Assembly (NCBI GenBank): GCA_020137815.1
Contig: CM035351.1
Span: 7,108,815 to 7,172,814, forward strand
Source: Hormiphora californensis
Taxonomy: Eukaryota; Ctenophora; Tentaculata; Cydippida; Pleurobrachiidae
Reading direction: 5' to 3'
Length of the DNA stretch: 64,000 nt
Of this stretch, positions 57,490 to 64,000 are shown piece by piece. Under the pieces are notes generated by a model that saw nothing but the letters and a program-made list of their open reading frames with translations, ran no database searches and had not been told where the DNA came from. Made by a program: the position numbers and the translations under genes. Numbering within the stretch: position 1 is the first letter of the stretch; every line of letters starts with the position of its first letter.

Positions 57490-60400
57490 CTTGGGCTTCC
57501 GTTATATGTAACCATGATATTGATGGTTTTCTTGGCTCTGATGAGCTCTGATTGTTTCACAGCAAAGAGTGGATTATCCACGGACAGGAGGAATGTAGTT
57601 GGAACTGGGAAGGTGTTCTTGAATTGGACTGGAATACTTTGTCCCGCTCTGATTGTGAAGGGCCCCTGTGGTTTGGGATGGTGACACTGGCCCACCAGAG
57701 GGAAGACATACTCTCCACCGGCACCTGGTTGGAGATTGGAGGATTAGAGGGTTTGATTAACACGGTAAAATAATATCAAACTGCCACGTCATGTTCAGTC
57801 GAATAAAACCTTATTATTAACATTTATAGCAGCTCTGTACACAGCAAAATAATATCAAACTGCCACGTCATGTTCAATCTGATAACACCTTATTATTAAC
57901 ATTATTATAGCAGCTCTGTACCTGACGACACGATGAGAGTTCCCTTGCTGTCCCCCAGGGCAGCAGGTTCATACGTCACATCAATTACCACCTCAGTACC
58001 ACCCACCCCACCGCTAGTAGCAGGCTGGGTGTTCTTCTCCACATGGAATTCAGCGCCCTCCGTCTTACTGGAATAGTCCACTTTAGTCTTGCTGTAGTTC
58101 ACTAGGCGTGCCTGGAGGACTTGGGAGGTACCCAGACCCGTCTTGAAGATGAGGGGTTTTTCTGGGCCGGCTGGTGTGGCAACTAGCTCAACCTGAGAGA
58201 GAGGAGTGTGTTAGAACAGATTGTATAGTGAGTGATTAGAAACATAAAGTACTAAATAACAGATATCAGATCTGAGAGAAAGGAGATAAGTTACCCACCT
58301 CATAGATGTATTGTCCCAAATCAACCGAGCTAAAGACAATCTTAGCGTTGCTATCCCCAGCCTTCAGGGGCATGAACTCAAAGGAAAACAGTCCCTCAGA
58401 AAGGGGTGGGACAGTGAAGGTAGGAAGGAGGGAGATCTCTGTTGTGTTGTTGAGTTGTGTTGTCAGGGTTACTGATGTTGTCAGGGGGTTGTACACTGGG
58501 ATGGTGTGACTGACAGACTGCCGGACAGGTGCAGTTAGTTTGAGGGTGTCAATCACACCGGGGGAGGAGACCTTGTAGGTGACAAAGTAGAACTGGTATT
58601 CTCCGGTTAGGGGATTCTTGAAGGTTATCTGATGGAGAGAATGTATGCTGTTAGTGCTACTATCATAGCATAGGTACTAGGACATTAATGTTATTTCGCT
58701 CCCGGTTCGGAGAGGGCATTTTGAGACAGATCTAACATTGTGAATGCTAGCACTTAGAAGGTATGATTAGCACACTGTATATAATCACTGATAATAGCAC
58801 GTGGGTGTCTATAAATACCTTGGTGTGAACGTTTCCCTCTTTGTAAGCCTCAAAGCTAAGTTTGTACTCCCGATCACTCAGACCAGGAATATCAATATAA
58901 TCGAATCCCTTGATAGTGGTAGCAGGGTCCGGCTTGTCTGGTTTCAGAATCTCTCTGATGATAACAAATCGCTGGGGCGTTCTCAACCAGTTATGCACCT
59001 TCAACAGCTATACGAGGGATTAGAGGGATCAGTTGTTGACTATTAGGGAATGAAAATGAGAAGGGAGAGTATGGGGACTTTGGATACAAATCCGTTTATT
59101 CATTGCGTTCAGTCACTCAGTCAGCAGGAGAAAACTGAACTCCTTGTTACAATGATAAACAACCCAATCTCGAATTAACCTACCTCCACGTGATGTGTCT
59201 TTGCGGGGAGTTCGTATGTCAGGCTTCCCAGAGGTCTGGGGTGATCACTGAATCCCGTCATGTTGTATAGCAGACCAGATCCATCAGGCAAGGGGAAGAA
59301 AATGGAGCCCTGTTGTGAAGAGAGGGTTGTTAGTTTCGAATCAGGAAATGAATTATAGAATGCGGATAGGACTTTATACTGGCCATGTGCGTGTAACTGT
59401 TTTAGGTTGTACAAGACAGTAAGTGATAGAAAGGAAAAGAGGGATCCCAAACGTTCACCCTCGTCTCTCCTAGATGGGGAAATGACATCTCTCCCAACTC
59501 ACGTTATGTTTCTTGTTTTCATTCGTCATGGACAATGGTTGATAGGACACCTCATACTGTTTGTGTTGTCCTGGATCCACCACTAGCAACTCTGCACCGT
59601 GGAAATACTCTCCCTCAATAACAGGAACCAAGGACCACGGGGTACCAGATTTGTTGTGGAGGGTTATCGATCTTGTCTCCTTGCCACGAACAGAACAAAC
59701 AAAGTTGAGCACCTGGATTATATTGGTGTCAGAAAAACAATTGGGTCATAAACACCGTATATTTATGAAATGGGAGAGAGTAAGTAGAAAACAAACCGGT
59801 TTTATTTCTAATATTTCCCTACCTCTTTAGTGGGTGTAGCAGGTATACAAGCTCCTGTAAGGGTCAGGTATAGTTGAGTTCCATCCTCGATCATGCACAC
59901 CAGGTTATCATATCGCACATCTCGGTTGTGTTGTGTAGGGTGGAAGGTTATCACAAAATCAACCGTCATCCCTGTCGCTATATAGCCCTCCACCGGGCAG
60001 ATAGAGAAATCAGGGGCAAAGAGGGATTTGTCCCACTTGAATCGAGATCCGATATCCCCAACATTCTGCATGACCAGTTTCCGGGTGCTCCTCGCGCCCC
60101 GGACCACCCCTCCGAATGGGATGTGGTCGGTGTCGAGTTGAATATCGATAGCTTGGCAGGAGCCTTGTACTGTAAAGAGGGGCATGGAGATCCCACCGAC
60201 ACACTCCAGCATGACCTGGGGGAGGGGTGTTTAGGGTAAGTATCATGCTGCAGATGAGGATGATGTTTGTCAATCAACTGCTCCACATAGTACTAATAAT
60301 AACAAACAATGAAACTACTAACCTCTTCGTTAAAGTATGGAACACGTGCTGATGGAGAGAACCTCACCATCACATCCAACTTGCCTCCTCTGGGCGCCAT

Positions 60401-63400
60401 GGTTATCTCTCTAGCTGGGTTAATACTCAGCACACCGGCGGGAATGGTGGCATTAGGGGCCGCCACCAGGAGGAATGAAACAGCAGCTAGACTGTTGTTA
60501 ACAAGTGATACTGTCCGTGTAGCTGTCTCGCCCACTCGGAGTGCCCCAAATTTAACAACCCTCCTCTTGGGCACATCTACATCCACCTTCAGAGCGGTAC
60601 CCTGGCCCAGGATCTTCAACTCAACCACACAGATACCGTTAATAAGGAAGGGGATTGTCTCCGTGTATTTGCGGATATCCATGGGGAAGAAGGATACCTC
60701 CACCTCAGTTCGCTTTCCAGCGGAGATAACAACCGGTTTGGCATCCACCTTGAGGAATGGGGTGTTTTGGTACATACAGTCCACTGAGATCTCCCTGATG
60801 TCATCATTGGTGATGATCAGCTTGATGCTCTCGTGGGACATGCCCGGCTGGTAGAGGAAGCACGGCCCGAAATCATGTTTCTTGAAGGAGAAGTGGAGAT
60901 CTGGCAGGATGCCCGCCCCAATGAGAGTCATGGGGAACTGGCAGCCATTCTTAATGCGGCATACAGCAGTCACATTCCTCAAAGTCATCTTTTTAGAGGG
61001 ACAGAAGGCAATATCACAACTCAGGCTGGAACCAGGTTTAACCTCCCCAATTTCGGGTGAAATGGAGATCAGATCTGTGAACTTCTCCAACTTTGGTGGA
61101 AGTGTTATCTCCCACTGGAAGAGGCAATCAAACTTGCCCCCGTTGTTCAGAATGATCTTTTGGAGAGACCTCTCATTCAGTTGGACCTCCCCAAAGTTGA
61201 CAATACCGGTGTTTTGGGACCCGGGTAGGATTGAGACCTGGCTGCCTTTGCTGTCCTGTAGGGAACATGATACAACCATCTCGTAACCTTCTGCCTTGAC
61301 ATTCAGTAGGAGGGGTGTTGGTTTCTTGTTCACTTCCACTATCAAGTTGTAATTGTAGGTACCCTCTTCAATAGGCTCAAACATCAGGTCGACTGTGATA
61401 CTGAGAAGGGGGAATTGGGGTTGTTATAATCACGGAACCACGGAAAAAGATTTGTTAGTCAAAAGAAGGATGATAGATCACATTTCTTATTACCTTGAGT
61501 TGGGCGGGATGGTTGCCTGCATGGGCTCTACATGTAACATGGCAGACTGGGTATATGCAGTGAGACACTTCTTGTCAAAGGATATCTTGAATGGTACCGA
61601 CTCCTTATTGTAGATCTTCACTTGTTCAATAGCACGCCTCTTCAATAGCAGACCCTTGAAGTTGACCTGACTAGAACCAAGGAAGACAGATGGCTCAGAT
61701 GTGATTCCAACCACTAGAAGGGGTACGCTCAGTGCCAGACTAGGGATGGTGAACCTCCAGAAGGATTCAACCAGTTGAAGGGAGGTTGGGGTGAAGTCAA
61801 ATGAGATGGTTGCTTTCTTTCCCGGGTATACAACTCCTGTGAGTGTTTTACACGCCACCTCAGTTCCTGTAGAATAACAGTGTTAGCTAGTGTGACACTG
61901 GCAGGGTGAAAATCATAATTTCAATACTCTAGCTGTTACTAATCACTATCTAATCATCATCCAAAATAATCACCTGTTTTCTCGCAATCCTCATTGATCA
62001 TGGTGAACTTCCAGACTTCCTGAGTAGGGTTGAGAACATTGAATGACCTCCTCTCAGTAACCCCAACACCGCACGCCAGGAACTCAATAACCCTTGTAGC
62101 AGGATCAAGAGATACACCAGCTGGCTGCCCTTTAGGTCCCTTTAGTTCAGGCTTCCTCCTGTTACCCCTGATGTAGTCAGACTCCTCCAACTCAAAGTGA
62201 CAGTACGGCATCAGGCCTGTTCCCTTGACCTGTATCTGAGGCTGGAGACGTCCCTCCGCCAAGTTGGCAATACTGCAATCAATAATAGCATCATGTGAAA
62301 CACAATCCAGAGGTGAGAACTTTACTTTGAACTCCTGCTGTTGGCCCACCAAGATATGACCCAGGGCAGGCTCTATCTCAAAGGCTGATTTCTCAAGATC
62401 CTCCATGGTGAGGTCTGGTCGGCGCTGACCGGCAGCCGAATGTGGCCTATCAAATGTTACCTTACCACTCCTATCACTAATTATCCAATGATAATCCAGT
62501 AATACATTACCGTTGTTGTATACGTTAAATGTAAACACACGACTCTGGAACATGAGTGTGTCACGGAATGTAATATCCTCACAATCACAACTGAAACTAG
62601 CGAAATCAGCAGTGGCACTGCATCTCACTGGGATCTCCCTCGCTGACTCATCTACTGTCGTGTTGGCAGGTTCAGGTTCTGTTTCCACCACTTTTACCTT
62701 CTCGACAGGTTGGGCAGGTTCAGCCTTAGCCGCTATTGCAGCAGCACTCTCAACAGGTTTCTTGTCTCCCTTGTTGGAGTCCTTCTTGCCTCCCTTTGAG
62801 GGTGATGTTACTCGTGGTTCATCATCAACCCCTGAGCTAATGGATTTCCTGGGTTTCTTAGGGACCCATCTGATTATCCTCATCCTATCATCCCAATCAG
62901 CAACCTGGGCAAGGGGTTGAGGGAAGGTAATCTTGATCACCTTACATGGGATCAATTGGTTTTGGAAGCTAACTGGCTCTTCTGCATTGAACTCAGCGAT
63001 TATGTCCTTGCTGCATCGAGGGTGGAGGTGTCCTGTGTTAGGTACAAAGGTAACGTTAGGCACTGGGGCCCACGAGAACCGATACGGATCGGTACTGGAG
63101 TGGTTGGTAATTGTAAAGGTCATCTGGTGTAGAGCGCTAATTGCACAATCTCCAAAGTTAAGGTGTATTGCACCAATGTTTGCTGTCAGAGTTTCCAGTA
63201 TGTTCTCCTCGACGAATGACGTGCCCTGTTTGCTGCTACCCCGTACATTATCGATCGTAATATCATCTTCATATCCCTCTCCCACGACAAATATCGTGCA
63301 ATCTTCAAACCTGTGTAATAATTGGGTCGTTACACATTGGTTTGTTAAAATCACTGCTGCTGGATCACTATGCAATGTTTTGCAAACTGTTCTCACATGC

Positions 63401-64000
63401 AAGCCCTCCGTTACCACTGACAACGGCAAACGAAACGCGCGCGCTCCAGCTAACTTTCATCGTAAAACTCTGACCGCGCGCTACGTACCTGTTATCCTGG
63501 ACAATCACTTTGATTTCAGCCTTCAGGTTGGAAATGTGCATGGATCTGCAGACGACATCAAAGGAAACCTTCTCATTGACATCCAAATCCAGCAGAACAG
63601 GTCTTCTAATTGGAGTTAAACCAGGTAGGAAATATCCATAAGCAGTTGCTGGTTTTTCTACCGCACCCTCAACCACCAAAGCAAGTGTTTCATCAGGAGC
63701 ATACAAAGTAAATGATGAATCTGGGGTGTGTATCTCCACCAATATCTTAGCCCTGATATTTCCTGTGTTTTGGATTATCAGAGGTTTGCTCTGGCTCTGT
63801 CCCAGGAGCAGTCTGTTAAACTGGATGACTGGCTGGTTCTTGACGGTTGTCTTGATTGGTTCCAGGATGGTTATGGTTGGTAGTGTTCCCTCTCCCTGGA
63901 TATCAAATACTAGACTCCTATCCTTCATAATACTCTGGTGAAGTCCCTCTGCGTTTATCTGGGTGTGGGGAGAATGGTTAGGAGATGCTTGCCATTTTTT
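57490..64000 (-). CDS. HYDIN: HYDIN, C-terminal part (5' end off the right edge)
   Basis: Eleven exons on the minus strand with fully consistent phases: 63958-63489, 63310-61974, 61866-61494, 61400-60323, 60215-59823, 59712-59503, 59309-59184, 59007-58819, 58628-58299, 58192-57922 and 57724-57490, about 1,670 residues. HYDIN is a very large (about 5,100 aa in human) protein of the axonemal central pair C2b projection, required for ciliary and flagellar beating. The sequence is a chain of ASH/MSP-like beta-sandwich repeats, seen as recurring PG-F-V-F-P blocks (PGKKATISFDFTPT, PRGGKLDVMVRFSP, GQQQEFKVKFSPLD). A Lys/Glu/Ala-rich linker lies within the 63310-61974 exon (around 62640-62850), as in other HYDINs. 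The end is odd: the last exon stops at AG|gtaaga, and reading through meets TAA at once, while the usual closing segment is absent. Confidence 0.92.
57767..57921. repeat. Tandem duplication at a HYDIN splice donor
   Basis: A unit of about 75 bp (AAAATAATATCAAACTGCCA ... TAGCAGCTCTGTAC) occurs twice in the last identified HYDIN intron, at about 57767-57840 and 57846-57921. The copy touching the exon includes the donor GTACAG; the other copy carries a duplicate of it. Confidence 0.8.

Noticed and set aside
60309-60854. 181-codon plus-strand ORF, and several others at 59-63 kb
   Set aside because: Antisense shadows of HYDIN exons, whose minus-strand frames carry the recognisable repeats.

Overview
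The window is animal nuclear DNA. Genes are split by GT-AG introns, many of them only 50-300 bp. The gene set includes metazoan families: a BCR/ABR-type RhoGEF-RhoGAP, a rhodopsin-like GPCR, the ciliary protein HYDIN and the amino-sugar enzyme GNPNAT1. Compact introns, abundant (CT)n/(GA)n and hexanucleotide microsatellites, and a short interstitial CCCTAA tract fit an early-branching invertebrate such as a demosponge. That placement is inference; nothing here fixes the species. Several stretches (about 12.4-15.4 kb and 32.4-32.9 kb) look like poor base-calling at read or contig ends.

Layout. 1-516 (+): end of an unrecognised ORF running off the left edge. 1397-19351 (+): one long BCR/ABR-like gene, with N-terminal coiled coil, then DH-PH, then C2-RhoGAP. 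I chained it exon by exon with consistent phases except at two junctions. 20271-22918 (-): WD40-repeat gene lacking its 5' end. 23.0-28.1 kb: no supportable gene, many satellites. 28736-30283 (+): intronless BTB-domain gene, with a tiny relic at 30.75 kb and a near-identical 5' partial copy at 32.1 kb. 33286-38680 (+): family B DNA polymerase of the protein-primed mobile-element/virus type, with all exonuclease and polymerase motifs, yet split into at least 12 exons. 39.2-39.8 kb: degenerate tandem array rich in CArG boxes and CACGTG E-boxes, just upstream of a class A GPCR (39912-41035, +) that carries two frameshifts. 41754-42042 (+): two small terminal exons. 42641-44339 (-): complete four-exon GNPNAT1. 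46245-47174 and 48339-49316 (-): tandem NUDT22-like Nudix genes, the first with a damaged catalytic box. 50928-54863 (-): nine-exon single-pass membrane RING E3 ligase. 57490-63958 (-): eleven exons covering about 1,670 residues of the C-terminal part of HYDIN, continuing off the right edge.

The genes form no operon-like unit. The two Nudix genes (nucleotide-sugar hydrolysis) lie next to GNPNAT1 (UDP-GlcNAc synthesis) on the same strand, which is a suggestive neighbourhood but no more. The more unusual content is the heavily spliced mobile-element polymerase, the regulatory repeat array in front of the GPCR, the degenerate Nudix paralogue, and a set of short multi-hairpin and long fold-back elements scattered between genes.
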